In this document: in pieces, positions 22,031 to 33,429 of the stretch
Layout of the letters: each line of letters begins with the position of its first letter
How positions within the stretch are numbered: position 1 is the first letter of the stretch
Assembly: GCA_015680685.1 (NCBI GenBank)
Contig: MNCI01023811.1
Span: 1-53,166, forward strand
Source of the DNA: Gnetum montanum
Taxonomy: Eukaryota; Streptophyta; Gnetopsida; Gnetales; Gnetaceae
Length of the DNA: 53,166 nucleotides
Direction: 5' to 3'
Notes under the pieces: model-generated
Told to the model about the DNA's origin: nothing
The model's database searches: none
The model's input: only the letters and a program-made list of their open reading frames with translations
Made by a program: the position numbers and the translations under genes

Positions 22031-22680
22031 ACTCAACCAACAGCAAACACCCTGAAAGTTACCTTATCCACAAGGTAACCCAAGGCAGTTCCACCAACCG
22101 TTAATGTATTATCCAAGTGGAACTCCACCACAACCCATCGAACAACATCAGCAGTGGAAATACCCATAGTCATGGAGGATGTCATTGCTGAAACATTAGT
22201 ACCCTTACCAGTAGCCTGATCCTTATGGATATTATGTGTAGTAGCTGATTTCTCCAATTGACTCTGTGAGTCACAAAACCCCCCACCATCACTACCAAGT
22301 TCAGGAGTACTTTAGAAGGAATCCTTCTCCTCTAGGAGACACTCCATACCCACACCATCCTTCTAATCCATCCAGACCTCTTCCACTAGTAGTAGTTCCC
22401 ATAACCCCTTCTGCTCCAACAATGCAAGGGGAAATTCCTACTCAACCGCAACAACGTCACGCTGCGAGAGCTGTAAATATCCAACCTGCTGCTAGTTCTG
22501 ACAACTATAAAAAGAGAATACCTTTCTTCAGAACCAAAAGCCCAGACAAAATCTCACAACAACAAGTGATTGGGCCCATGTACACTCCTCCACCATCTAA
22601 CACTTCGGAGCACCCTCCAGTCCAACAGAGCTTAACACATACGGTTATGTTAACACATACCGTAAATGACTGGATCAAGG
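22031..22680 (+). pseudogene. Gypsy B Pro/Gln-rich linker between Gag and protease
   Basis: From 22266 a long frame reads HHHYQVQEYFRRNPSPLGD, PTQPQQRHAARAVNIQPA and KKRIPFFRTKSPDKI. It is rich in Pro, Gln and His, probably disordered. It matches 40445-41060 of gypsy C (GEIPPQPQQQNAMRAVNLQ). Confidence 0.75.
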
Positions 22681-22689
22681 TAGGCCACC

Positions 22690-23465
22690 TTCCCAGGAAA
22701 CTAACTTACCCTGGAAGTCCCTTAATCTATTTACAGGTCACCAGAAATGAACCACATAGGGCTCTTCTTGACTCAAGTTCCAGAGTCAACTTAATTTCAC
22801 GAGAGATGTATCATGCCTGGAACCTGCCATAACTCAAGAAGAGCAACATCCAACTAGAGCTAGTAGACCAATCCATCACCATTCCCTTAGGATTGGTTGA
22901 GGACATCATGATTACTATGTGTGGTTGGTTTTACTCAGCTGATTTTCTGGTGATTGAAGTGAACAACAATGAAGGGGACTTCCCAATTATAATGGGAAGG
23001 GCATGGCTAAGTACAGTAGACGCATGTCTTAGGATCTGTGATCTTTCCTTGGAAATTTCTAAGATAAATATTTATGAAAAGATCGAGAAGAGGAAAGTTC
23101 CATGCATCACATACAGTGATTCATCGGGTGACGACATGGAGGAAATGCCTCCATGCAATAAGTGTGCCCACAAAACTTTGAAACAAAGATGCCTATATGT
23201 AGCAACCACACAACCAGTAGTAGATACCCTGTGGTTGACAGCTACTCGAAGGAGCAACCAAATATGCATGGAACGAACTGAGGAAACCCATGCCCATAAC
23301 GAAAGCATATATACATTGGAATATGAGCATCGCCAACTTCTACCCCTTACTCTAAGATCATCAATTGGGAGAAGTTGGAAACTTCTTAGAAATTTAAATA
23401 GGTGCTCATTATTTCGGATCTCTCCCTTTCCACTCAATCATGGGGGAGATGGCCACTTATGCTAA
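22690..23465 (+). pseudogene. Gypsy B aspartic protease and truncated pol start
   Basis: In the same frame: SPLIYLQVTRNEPHRALLDS, NLISREMYHAW, a stop, then QLELVDQSITIPLGLVED, GWFYSADFLVIEV and FPIIMGRAWLSTVDACLRI. This is a retropepsin-like fold region of Athila-type pol. The active-site triad that should follow the aspartate at 22770-22772 is changed in both variable positions, each compatible with a G-to-A transition. After 23120 the frame follows gypsy C for another 110 codons (CMERTEETHAHNES) and ends at 23465 beside a CAATCATGGGGG motif, where RT should begin. Confidence 0.85.
23435..23446 (+). promoter_or_regulatory. Internal polypurine-like motif 1 (gypsy B)
   Basis: CAATCATGGGGG followed by AGA. 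The homologous copy in gypsy C is CAGTCGTGGGGG plus AGA at 44713-44724, just after integrase. It resembles the true 3' polypurine tract at 25029. Confidence 0.55.
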
Positions 23466-23642
23466 TCATATGGGGCCCTTAGTTTTTTTTCGATTTTTTT
23501 TACACGTTTTTGTTTTACAACGTTTTTGTCTTACTCATTTTTGTTTTACAAATTTCTTTAACTTTTCTAGTTTTTATTTTACAACTTTCTTTAACTTTTC
23601 TAGTTTTTGTTTTACAACATTGTTATACCTTTTCTATTTTTT

Positions 23643-23660
23643 GTGTGTGTGTGTGTGTGT
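23643..23660. repeat. (GT)n microsatellite
   Basis: Nine GT units in a row in the 3' noncoding region of gypsy B. Confidence 0.85.
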
Positions 23661-24453
23661 TCCACCATGTAAGTTTGTNAAATAAAAATAAACAATATTT
23701 TCATGGTGTGGTTCTCATGCATAAAAACACAAAAAGCAAAAAAAAAAAGAATAAAGAAAGTGAGAATTCAAAGCACACCCCTTAGATGAATAAAACTGGG
23801 CTACAAGCACTGGTTATGGAACTAAAAATGTTCCCTCTAACTAAGGCCCTTCTCGCTTCCCATTCTCTCCTTTGTTTCATCGGTGGTGGCTCTTGGAGGA
23901 CGCATTCTTGTTACTTCAAGAGGATGGTTCGGCTAAATGCATTGATGCGAAGTCACTAGATGTGGTTGGTTTGAGGCCGAAGTTGGAATGATACTTGCCA
24001 AGTTACATTAATCATAAAACACACAAGGGGTTGTACACCACATTGTTCTTGGGATTCCATTCCATTTTCTTCTCTCCATCCTTCTCTCCATTGTTCACCT
24101 CATTGCCAGTTGTATCATTAATATATATATTTTTGTTGATGCATTATTTTCTTCTTGGTAAATGCCTGTGGTTAAGACTTTAACTCTTGTTCCAAATAGC
24201 ATTCCTAGAGCCTACGGACTCTTTGAATGTGGGTTTATTAGGGCATTAAGGGCATGGGCCTACTTTGGGAAGGACCCACTGACATTCCTATTTGGAGCAT
24301 TAGTTAAATTATTTTCCCTAACATTTTGTAATTAATTTTATTGTGTTCATTTCCATCTTGACATCCATTTAATCAATTCCATAGTTGTCCCTTTTTATCT
24401 ATCTTTCTTACTCCTCTCCTTTCTCCATTCTAATGCTATCGAAGGTTCGCAAT

Positions 24454-24465
24454 TAGTCATGGGGG
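24454..24465 (+). promoter_or_regulatory. Internal polypurine-like motif 2 (gypsy B)
   Basis: TAGTCATGGGGG preceded by CGAAGGTTCG. Homologous to 46525-46536 of gypsy C, preceded there by TGAAGGTATG. Confidence 0.55.
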
Positions 24466-25028
24466 TACAGGGCTCGATTTTTTCAATTTTCTCCTAGCCC
24501 CGAATTTTTTGATTTTCTTCCTAACCCCTACACCTTTAGTAGTCATCATTAATATGTCCCCAGAACCGTATTAGCCATACCACAACCTAGCCAATGGACC
24601 TAAACTGAAGCAAGGTATCAATTACATGATGATTCATTTACCCTTGCTAATATAAGATTGTGTTGTGTGTGTGCATATGGTGATCATACAAACAACGGAT
24701 TGGATCTAGAGCAAACACTTGGAATGGAGCAGCGCTAAAGCAACTATACAAGGAGCAAGATTGATGGTGCACTTACGGATGGACAAAAAAGGGTGCAATC
24801 TTGGCATTGGCACCAGCAACACTTCTTTCTCTCTCTCTTTCTTTCTCAGCTACCAACAAAGGCCTAATGTCATTTTAATAAGGTGTTCACCCTTGTTGTC
24901 ATGAACACCAGTTTTATCAAGTCTTGTAATGATGATCCGTTCACATGTCATCCCATTAGTTTCATTCCCCTCAATAATTCCATACCTTCCTGATATTATT
25001 GTAAGGAACTCAAGGACAAGTTTTTATT

Positions 25029-25042
25029 TAGTCATGGGGGTA
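25029..25042 (+). promoter_or_regulatory. Gypsy B 3' polypurine tract
   Basis: TAGTCATGGGGGTA immediately before the TGATGA of the 3' LTR, the normal plus-strand priming site. Confidence 0.8.
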
Positions 25043-26022
25043 TGATGACACGTGATTCGCATGAGCCACGATATCGCGGCCATCGCGATATCGCATACAT
25101 GATATTACGTCTTCTCCTACGATGTCACGTATGCGATATCACGGTCTGTCGCCAAATCTATAAATAAGAGGCAGCACTCCGCTTATTTTCCATCCTAGGC
25201 TAGAAGTAGGGAAACTCTGGTAGATTGATCACTCCAAAGATAGAATATTTTCCAAGTGCTCGCAGTAGGAGTCCCCAAGTGAACGGATCTTTATTCGAAC
25301 AACATTGTACCTGAACGCAAGTTGTGTACAGCAATAAAGATGAGCTTTGTGGATAAACCTTGTAGTGCATGGAATAGGATTTATTAATTGTTATTTCTTA
25401 CCTATTATTTATTACCCTGCAGTAGCGCAGCATGAGTATGACTTGATTACAAGCATTTACAGATGTGTACGGCTAATCAGGGAATCAGCTGCTCATTGCA
25501 ATTATATTCTCTCACCCTCAACTCCTAGAATGCGGAATGAGTACAACTTGATTACGAGCATCTAAGGATGTGTACGGCTAGTTAAGGAACAGATGCTCAT
25601 TACGTTTAGGCTAGTTAAGTGCCTCAGTATGACCACTTCAAGCACATGCGTTACGCGTGGTGATCCTAGTAATGATTAGCATTTGGTAGCTGTAGTTGCA
25701 TAGTTCAGGGTGTTTACGGTAAGTGGGAATGGATGCTGACGCTAGTTAATTTAGACTTAGTTCATTAGTTAGAGTTAGTTAGTTTCTCAACCCTTCACCT
25801 TGATAGCATAGGAGAAAAATATAAAAGACCATAAAAATCATATACCTCGGACTTACTTAACCATACACCATGACAACCACAAGTAAGTTTGGGAAGACAA
25901 CAAATGATTAACCCCAAGTGTTCCATGGGGCGTGTAGGCACTTAGTCTGTGGAGTTTGACTGGATCACGCGTGCTACGCTCATTTCGTATGGTTGAGTGT
26001 AGGGGTACCTCGCCAGTCATCA
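25043..26022 (+). repeat. Gypsy B 3' LTR
   Basis: 980 bp, TGATGA to TCATCA. TATA box at 25159-25166. It keeps the 105-bp direct repeat (about 25432 and 25538). It differs from the 5' LTR mostly by C/T and G/A changes and a few short indels in the palindrome cluster. Confidence 0.95.
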
Positions 26023-26027
26023 ATTGT
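26023..26027. repeat. Target site duplication ATTGT, right copy (gypsy B)
   Basis: Exact copy of 18963-18967. Confidence 0.9.
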
Positions 26028-27391
26028 TGTATTGACCTGTACTAAAATCAAAAAATGCATGACTTTCATATTCTTTTGATAAGTTCTTTTGGTTGAATCT
26101 AGAATTACATGATGTTATCTATTAGATTAGTTTTCATTTATCTTTGGTCTTTAGCCTCAATATTTGTTGGTCCTCATGGATTTTGAAGTGATAGCCCACC
26201 TATCCAATGTTCAATCATAAGCTTAAGCATGAAGAATCTATTTTTATAATGCATGTAGTTGATATTATGAGCAAGGCCATGATCATGTTTGGATATCTAT
26301 GGTTTTGATTAAGTTGTCCATTGAATAATTTGCTTTGAGATGTAGATTTTGGAAATTTGGCATGGCTCGTTTCAAGTTGTAGATTTCTATATGCTCATTT
26401 ATCAAGATGAAGATCCATACTAATCTTGAAGATAGATTACTTGCTCCTCAACACTCACACTTCACTTCAAGCTTAAATATTGGTTGAAAATCTTGGATCA
26501 ATTGTTGATATATATGTGGAAAGACTTGTAATGTTCTTTCTTTTCCATTTTTGTGATACTTGATGAAACACCTATTAATATATGCTCTATCTTTGCTATT
26601 TTATATTAAATGTCTATTTTTACATTATCATTTTTAAATTAGGAAAGAATTTCAAGAAATATCTTAATGTATATTTATTAGCATGTTTTATTTTTAATCA
26701 ATGGTTTTAGATGTTGCATTTCCTTAAACAAACATCAAAGTATGCATGTCTCACTTATAACTTTTACCTTTAAAATTGTATGTTGATGGTTCTTATTGAA
26801 TTAATTGCAGCTCCTTGTTTTGACCTCAAAAGAGAAATTCTTAATTTTCACAATCATGTCTTAAGTAGAGGATGTACTACATTCCTCAATACATTTTGAG
26901 CAATAACATGATTACTCTATAGAATTATATTCATCTGACATCAATGGTTTTCCATTGTGGAGTTGTATGGCTATATTTACCTCATCATGAAGATATGCCC
27001 ATTTGCTAATGTTGTATAAAAATGAAGATTATCTGAATTTGAAGCACCTTGCACTACTATTGAATTATTATTTTAGAGATAGGTTGATTAAGCCTTTGGA
27101 TCAACTTCAAGATTGTATTTCACTTGGAAGGTTTGTTCTATTCTTACAAAATTTGGGGCACCTATTCATGCAATAGATAAATACATACTCTCTATATCAT
27201 TTTAGGATTTTGATTGATTTTTGGCTCTCCATATTATGTGGATATTAGTGTTCTTTTCTATCTTTTCTACCCATGTTTGTGCACCTTATCCTTTTTTTTT
27301 CTGTTCAAAAATGAGGAAAGTAGTATGGTTATATTTGTATGATCACTAATCCATTTACTTAAGTTTTGAACATTACCAAAAAGAGGTAGAT
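26028..27391 (+). other. Copia B interior right of gypsy B, with 3' polypurine tract
   Basis: No pol motifs and no long frame. The end (ATCCATTTACTTAAG, then ACATTACCAAAAAGAGGTAGA) matches the corresponding end of copia A and is the polypurine tract. The rest is AT-rich and unassigned. Confidence 0.55.
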
Positions 27392-28621
27392 TGTGGACCT
27401 TTTGGTGTGTTTTTGTGTGCTTAAAATGTTAAGTAAAATGGAGACAAAAGTTATTTTCATGATTGTATGGTTATTTTGTTTGTAGAACTATGTACACGAG
27501 AAACCAAGATGAGCTAAAGAGGACAAGAAATGAACTATCCTAGAGCTTAAAGGAAGAGGTCACCCACATGCCCTCAAATGAACATCCAAAGAACGTGGAA
27601 AAGGATCTAATATTGTACAATCAAAGTGGATATCATTAAAGCATACGGAATATCAACCTTACATACAAGGAATGATGCATTCATCGTACAAGAGAAAGTG
27701 AAAAAAGACATCTTTGGGAAGTAGTAGGCATCTTGGAAAATTTGGAGAAAACTCAAACAAAGACTTCTTCACAAACAGCAAGACATCTTTCTTAGATAAA
27801 TACATCTTTCAAAAGGCAAAAACATCTTTATAGATTTCATAACAAGTCTAGAAAGATTTCTTCCATAAGACAAAGATGTCTTCCAAAGTAAAGACTTCAA
27901 AAATACATCTTTCAGGAAATAAAGACATATTATCATATTTGAAGGAAAATTCAAAGAGATGTCTCAAGCATGAGAAAAACATCTCCCACAACTATTATTT
28001 AGCTATTGCACAAGTTACGATAAGGATTTAGAAACATGACAACTATAAGAAGACTTCATGTGCATTGGGAAATGTGCAAGAATTATTGTATTCATTGTAC
28101 AATCATTTATAATCATTAAATTCTCTATTACTCCTCATTGTCTAATCATTTTGGCTTTGTAAAGTTTGTTATACCTAACTGTGCAAGGATCAACAAATTA
28201 AGTTGCAATTATTCCTTATAATTTTTGTTATTGTTACCCTATGGGGTTGATGTGCTTGAGCTTGTTAGGATCCTATAGGATTAAGGTATTTATGCTTCAA
28301 TACAAAACTCTAATGTGGAGCTCAAGATTGTAAGATTTTGGAAGCCTTAAAACTACATTTCCAAGCTTGATAGGAACTTGTAGCATTGAGTGATTGGTGT
28401 TGTGGTATAATAATCTATATCAGGTCTTAACTACTATATAGGGTGTGGATCCTTCAACCACATTTTGAGAGCAACAAAATCCATAACTGTGCTTGTGATC
28501 TACCCTCTGAGTATGGAGTAACCAAGTTGGAGAACCACATAAATTCATGTGTGTGATTTGTTTTATAAAGATTTAATTTGGGAAACTTATTCATCCCCCT
28601 TTCTAAGTTCAAGAATCCACA
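27392..28621 (+). repeat. Copia B 3' LTR
   Basis: 1230 bp, TGTGGACC to AATCCACA. Between 27740 and 27980 it contains many AAGACATCTTTC-like words in both orientations, a segment deleted from the 5' LTR. Confidence 0.85.
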
Positions 28622-29079
28622 TATTGTAGTTTGGCTATGGGATTATGGCTCAAGAGGAATAATGGAAATGATTTGAGGTAAGCACTCTTAGCATAATTAG
28701 ACAAGCTAACCAAATCTCGTGTATCAAGGTTACATGATGACTTACTATTGTGATGAGTTGCACCTCTATGATAACTTCAAGAAGATAAGAAAACAAGTCA
28801 AGAAATACATGTGATTACAAGATGTTACATAAATCCACATGAGACAACTAGTAGAATATAGGCCACCATAGGTCACAATTGGTACAACATGAAACATCTA
28901 TATTTGGTTTCACATACCTATATAAAGTTTGCAGTATCTTGTTATGCTAATAAGAAAGATGAAAGGTCACATAGGCTCACTTGTTGTAGGCTACAAAGAC
29001 CATCAATGTCAATCATTCATCCATACTTGCAAACAAGGAATATAGGAAAATAGGTTAGTGTTAAATATAATAAGGTTTG
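28622..29079. other. Unassigned sequence between copia B and the Tat-like relic
   Basis: No ORF, repeat or motif recognised. It may be the 3' end of the minus-strand Tat-like element, but no LTR or polypurine tract could be seen. Confidence 0.4.
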
Positions 29080-29099
29080 AGATAGGAATGACTGACTAG

Positions 29100-29925
29100 G
29101 TTGGCCAGTTCATTCCCATTCATGTCCAGTAATTTGAATGTTCCATTGTCATAAGCTTTGGTAAGAAAAAAAGATCCTTTCCAATTAGTTAAGAACTTGT
29201 CCGCATATTCATGAACAATTTTAAGGACATTATCTCCTTCCTTGACTTTTTGTCTATTCGAATCATGATGATGTTGTCATTTCTACTTCTCTTGATATCG
29301 TTCGATGTGAGCAAGCATTATGCAGCTCCTTATTCTACTCATCAGTGATGAAGTCAAATAGAGCTACCTTTAGTGATCAAACCTACAATTCAAGGAGTAG
29401 AACAAATTTAGAGTCATAAACAAGGCTATACAAGGTGGCACCAATCTCAATTCTAAAGGTTGTTCTATACACCCAAAGTTCAGACACAAGTATCTTATGC
29501 CACTTTCTTCTTCTATTGTTTATCATTTTTAAGAGGTTTATGATGACTTTATTTCTCACTTTGGCTTACCCATTGGCTTGTGGGTAGTCCGGTGATGAAA
29601 AGGAATGTTTGATGCTTAATTATTCTCAAAAGGCTTGTGTTTCCTAACTATTGAACTATGGTCCATTATCTGTGACTATAATTAAGGGTATGCCAAAATA
29701 GAACACTATGTTATCTAATATGAATTTATAGACTTGTGGAGATGTTGTTTTCCTTAAAGGAATAGCTTCAACCAACTTTTTAAAATATTTGGCTGCAATG
29801 ATGATGAAGTTGTTCCCTATAGAAGACTTAGATGTTATAGGTCCAATAATATCAATTTTCCATTGTTAAAATGACCAATTTTTCTAAGTAGTGTGTAACT
29901 TAGTTGGTGGCACATGTATTAAGTT
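29100..29925 (-). pseudogene. Tat-like integrase core and C-terminal part
   Basis: The minus strand reads WKIDIIGPITSKSSIG, FIIIAAKYFKKLVEAIPLRK, FYFGIPLIIVTDNGP, YPQANG.AKV and MINNRRRKWHKIL. The first two acidic landmarks of the DDE core (IDIIGP and TDNG) are present; the third position reads AKV rather than AEV, a loss compatible with one G-to-A change. Several stops. Confidence 0.8.
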
Positions 29926-29929
29926 ATCA

Positions 29930-30080
29930 TGATGTTGATAGGTATCACACATTTTAACCTTTTATAGGTAATCACTTTCCATATAGAAATAATAGTATCC
30001 TAATCATCTAATCTTTGTGGCCATGGCTCTAGGTTCTATATGTCCTCTACATACACCTTTGGTAACCTGCTTAAGGACTA
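29930..30080 (-). pseudogene. Tat-like integrase zinc-binding remnant
   Basis: GVCRGHIEPRAMATKI, then GYYYF and KMCDTYQHH on the minus strand match the usual CGxHxxGRxxAxKxxxxGYYW...CDxCQRH layout, with one cysteine changed to Tyr. Confidence 0.65.
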
Positions 30081-30479
30081 TCTAGGCTTTGGTTTTGCCC
30101 AAGCATACTAATAGTATGCCATCATAGGATTTTCAACATAATGTTTTATCAACTACAATGACATATTTTTTTGATCTTTTATGTACAACGTCCTTTTGAA
30201 AAACACTTAGGTTCTATGAAGATTCACCATGCATCAAGTAAAACTTGTTATTTTCATACCACTGCTTTTGAGAAACATTGTCAATGGTGATTATAGACAT
30301 GCCTTTAATGTTATACATGATGGGAAGAGCATATTTTTTCATTGAGGAAGGTAACTTGCTAAAGACATCTAGCATCATACTTAGGGTCAAGTTTGCAATG
30401 GAATCAACTAAGGTGTTCTTGGTTTGAGATATGTGTTAAATGTTAATATCTATAAATTGCAATGAGTTTCTTGTCTAGG

Positions 30480-30840
30480 TCATAATAAGGATGTAAATGT
30501 TTGGCTTTACATGCATAAACCTCAATTACTTGTTAACCGCGATTTGTGAATCATCTTTTATCATCAAACATTTGATTCCTTAATTACGAGCTACCATCCT
30601 TCCTCTAATTAACCCTTCATATTTTGTCATGTTGTTGGTACATGAAAATTGAAAATAATAGGTGAAATGTTGGATTATGCTAGAGGATGATATTATGATG
30701 ATAGTAGCACTAGACCAATGGGTAGTATAAATCCTATCAAAGTGCATGATAGCCTCGTAACCTTCAAGTACCTCTTTGATGATGTTGACATGCTCATCGG
30801 GGAACTTGGGATTGATGGCCATGTTGTCTTCAACCAGAGA
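30480..30840 (-). pseudogene. Tat-like RNase H remnant
   Basis: The 80-codon minus frame 30580-30822 ends with FSCTNNMTKYEGLIRGRMVA, the classical second RNase H motif of Tat elements (CTNNxAEYEALIxGLxxA). Here the catalytic Glu position of the usual AEYE reads TKYE. Confidence 0.75.
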
Positions 30841-31199
30841 AGTTGTAAGTTTTTTAGCTATAGCTTGACCTTTTGTTAAGGCTTGAGAGATATAATGTAG
30901 GTCAAATTTGGATACTATGGCCTTCCATCAAGCTATTCAACTACTCTCATATATGTTGGTTGTTATGGCTCTTAATATGTTATATTTACTTATGACATTG
31001 ACTTAGAACCTAAAGAGGTAGTATTTTGACCTCTGTGTATTAGGTCTTGTAAGCTATCAACACATGGCTCAAATATTAAATAGATAACTTTGCCCCATTA
31101 TCTTAATTTTTGATTATAGTAGAGAGGCTATGGAAATACTAGAGATTGCAAGGTAGATGTAAAATGGTTTATTATAATGAGGTGGATACATAGGGGGTA

Positions 31200-32100
31200 G
31201 TTGGGCCAACTCTTACTTAATGTTGTCAAAGGCTTCTTGACATTAGTTAGTCCACTCATAGTAAACTCCCTTCTTAAGCAAGTGTTTCATGAGTTGTAAC
31301 TTATCTACAAGCCTCAAGATGAACCTACAAATAAACTGCAATCAACCTTGTAGTCCTCATAGCTCCTTAAGGTTAGTAGGTGCTACCATGTTGGTTATGG
31401 CCTTAACCTGATCAAGATCAACATGTATCCCAACTTTGGACACTACAAAATCAAGAATCTTACTAGTTGTACTACTAAAAACATACTTGTTAGAATTAAG
31501 TCTAAGTTCATACTTTAGGCATCATTGGAATACCAAATTAAGTCCATGTGCATAGTCATTGGATATCTTGAACTTGATCACTATGTCATCAACATAATCA
31601 TTAAGTAACCCTAGATGTAATCACTAAATACATAGGTCACTAGTAATTGATAGGTCACATCCATGTTTTTTAGATTGAATGGCATCATGATATAATAAAC
31701 GGTTCCCCAAGGGGTCATGAAGATTATGTATAACTAATGTTTTGTGTTGATTCTAACTTGTTTATATCTCGAGAACCTGTCCATGAAGGATAATAAGACA
31801 TGTGCAACCATGGTGTCGATATGTTAGTTAATACTAGGTAATGGCAAATCATCTTTAATGGTTGTGTTATTAAGATCTCAAAAATTAATACAAATATGAA
31901 TGCTCCCATTTTTCTTGGTAACTACTAGTATGTTAGACACCTAAATAGTGTAATTGATAGGTCAAATGAAACTAGCTTGGTAAAGCTTCATGATCTCATC
32001 ATGAACTTTCAAGGCTAGATTTGGCCTAATCTTATAGAATTTTTTCTTAATAGGCTTGATACAAGGGTTAAGTATGATGTTGTGTTGCAATAAACATGGA
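31200..32100 (-). pseudogene. Tat-like reverse transcriptase remnant
   Basis: Minus-strand landmarks in order: VSNILVVTKKNGSIHICINF, DLNNTTIKDDLPLPSI, SYPSWTG (LSFMDG-like), TPWGTVYYIMMPFNLKN and NDYVDDIVIKFK. The catalytic YVDD is intact at 31585-31596. Then IHVDLDQVKAI and FDNIK.ELAQLP lead toward RNase H. Many stops and shifts separate the pieces. Confidence 0.8.
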
Positions 32101-32459
32101 TATACTTATAGCATAGACTTATATGACCAAGAAAAAACTTTAAAGTACTTTTGAAGGACCTAGGTGATGTCCTAAGCCTACTATGATTTGAGTGTCATGA
32201 TAAGAACCTTAGCTAGGGAGTCCTTAGTAATGTCTCAAGGTCAAGGGTTTTGACTATGTACTCGGACCATTCAAGGGACTTTTCTATGAAGCCTACATGG
32301 TTAAATAGGCTTCTAGGCTCAAGATCTAGATAATCAAGGTCAAGGGATCACTCAACATCATCGTAGGATTCACTCAAGTTTAGAGGTAAGCTAAATTCCA
32401 CCTATGTCTCCATGTTCTGGTCGTGCACATAAACCAAAAGCACATTAAGCAACATTTGT

Positions 32460-33010
32460 ATCATAAAATTTGCTCAACAATGCTAAAATTATGCAAAATG
32501 ACATAGTAATAGAGCACCGTGAGGGCACAATAATGTTCAAATAAAGTAATGCAAGGTGTAATGAGGCTAACTAATGTCATAAATGATAGCAAATGATACC
32601 AAATGATGTTTAGTTATGCCAAATGAATGTGGAATGAGGCCAAATGTAATCAAAGTGTATCAAAATGAGGCCAAATGATGTTAAAGTGATGAAAATTGAC
32701 ATCAAATAGGGTCAAAGTGGTACAAAATGATGCAAAATGAAATCAAATAACACCAAATGAAGCTATAATGATGAAGAAATGAGGTAAAATATGAAAAATG
32801 ATGTCAAATGATGACCAACAATGTCTAATGATTTTCAGCAAGGTCAAATGAAGTTAAAATTGTAAAAAATGACATCAAATGATGCAAAAATGGGGCTAAA
32901 CAATGTCATGGGAGGAAAAACAAGATCAAATGTTCTCAAATGACACCAAATGATATTAAGAAATGATATCAAATGATACCAAATAAGGTCAAATGATGTT
33001 GACTAAGTCA
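32460..33010. repeat. Degenerate CAAATGATG-type tandem repeat
   Basis: About 550 bases consist mostly of short related words such as CAAATGATG, AAAATGATG, GGCCAAATGA and GTCAAATGA, at roughly 9-20 base intervals. It is probably an old microsatellite or short minisatellite; no frame is open through it. Confidence 0.75.
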
Positions 33011-33420
33011 AACTTGGTCAAATAAGGTTGCACTAGGCTAGAAATATTATAAATAAAAATGGTTTTATTTTTATTTAATATTTTTATAATTGGAATAAAG
33101 AAAATCCAATGAAAATAAATTATGAATTTCCAAAATAAGTGAAACTTGGAGTAAATAGGTTGCTAATTGTCAAAACTGGCAAAAAGCTAAGGAAAATAGG
33201 TAGTAAATTGTCAAAATTAGCAAAAGCTATAGAAAAAAAAGTTGTAAATCATAAATATAATTTAAAAAAATAGAAAATAAATTTTAAATTGTTAAAATAA
33301 TAAAAAATCTCATAAAAATTAATAAAATAATAAAAAATCTTGTAAAAATAAAAAAACTTGTAGAAACTAGTAGTAATTTGCTAGAAAAGTGATGTTTTGA
33401 GGCAAAAATATTTTAAAAAG
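33011..33420. other. A/T-rich low-complexity stretch
   Basis: Dominated by A-runs and words such as AATAATAAAAAATC; no gene. Confidence 0.5.
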
Positions 33421-33429
33421 ATAATTTTT

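Larger units (their letters stand above)
23466..25042 (+). other. Gypsy B 3' noncoding region
   Basis: T-rich sequence with repeated GTTTTACAA words (23500-23630), a (GT)n microsatellite (23643-23660), one ambiguous base (N, 23679), a unit from CATGGTGTGGT to AAAGCACACCCCTT (23702-23784) that is duplicated in gypsy C, and two TAGTCATGGGGG motifs (24454-24465 and 25029-25040). It aligns in pieces with 44690-46540 and 49600-49833 of gypsy C; what is missing between is the accessory ORF. Confidence 0.7.
18968..26022 (+). mobile_element. Gypsy B: Ty3/gypsy element with gag and protease, RT to IN deleted
   Basis: LTRs 18968-19992 and 25043-26022 begin TGATGA and end TCATCA/G. The perfect 5-bp target duplication ATTGT lies at 18963-18967 and 26023-26027. 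Primer site, gag, linker and protease follow in order, but near 23465 the coding region stops and the sequence continues with 3' noncoding DNA that aligns with the region after integrase in gypsy C. RT, RNase H and integrase (about 3.2 kb) and the accessory ORF are absent, so this copy depended on help in trans. It is inserted in copia B and hence younger. Confidence 0.95.
15640..28621 (+). mobile_element. Copia B: second pol-less copia-type element, split by gypsy B
   Basis: LTRs at 15640-16536 and 27392-28621, a perfect initiator Met-tRNA primer site (16539-16550), a copia gag (16591-18330) and a polypurine tract before the 3' LTR. Removing gypsy B and one target copy (18968-26027) leaves about 5.92 kb, close to the 6.06 kb of copia A. 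No protease, integrase or RT is present on either side of the insertion, so the absence of pol is shared by both copies. The LTR ends are TGTAGACC and ATTCACA. No target duplication was found (GGTTT against TATTG). Confidence 0.8.
29080..32400 (-). mobile_element. Tat-like Ty3/gypsy pol relic
   Basis: On the minus strand, RT (31200-32100), RNase H (30480-30840), linker, integrase zinc site (29930-30080) and integrase core (29560-29920) follow in gypsy order. Motif wording (VTKKNGSIHICINF, KDDLPLP, YVDD, CTNNMTKYEGLI, DIIGPITSKSS) differs from gypsy A-C and resembles the Tat/Retand/Ogre branch. It is heavily decayed. Gag and LTRs were not found; the repeat fields at 32460-35020 lie on its upstream side and may belong to it. 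Confidence 0.8.
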
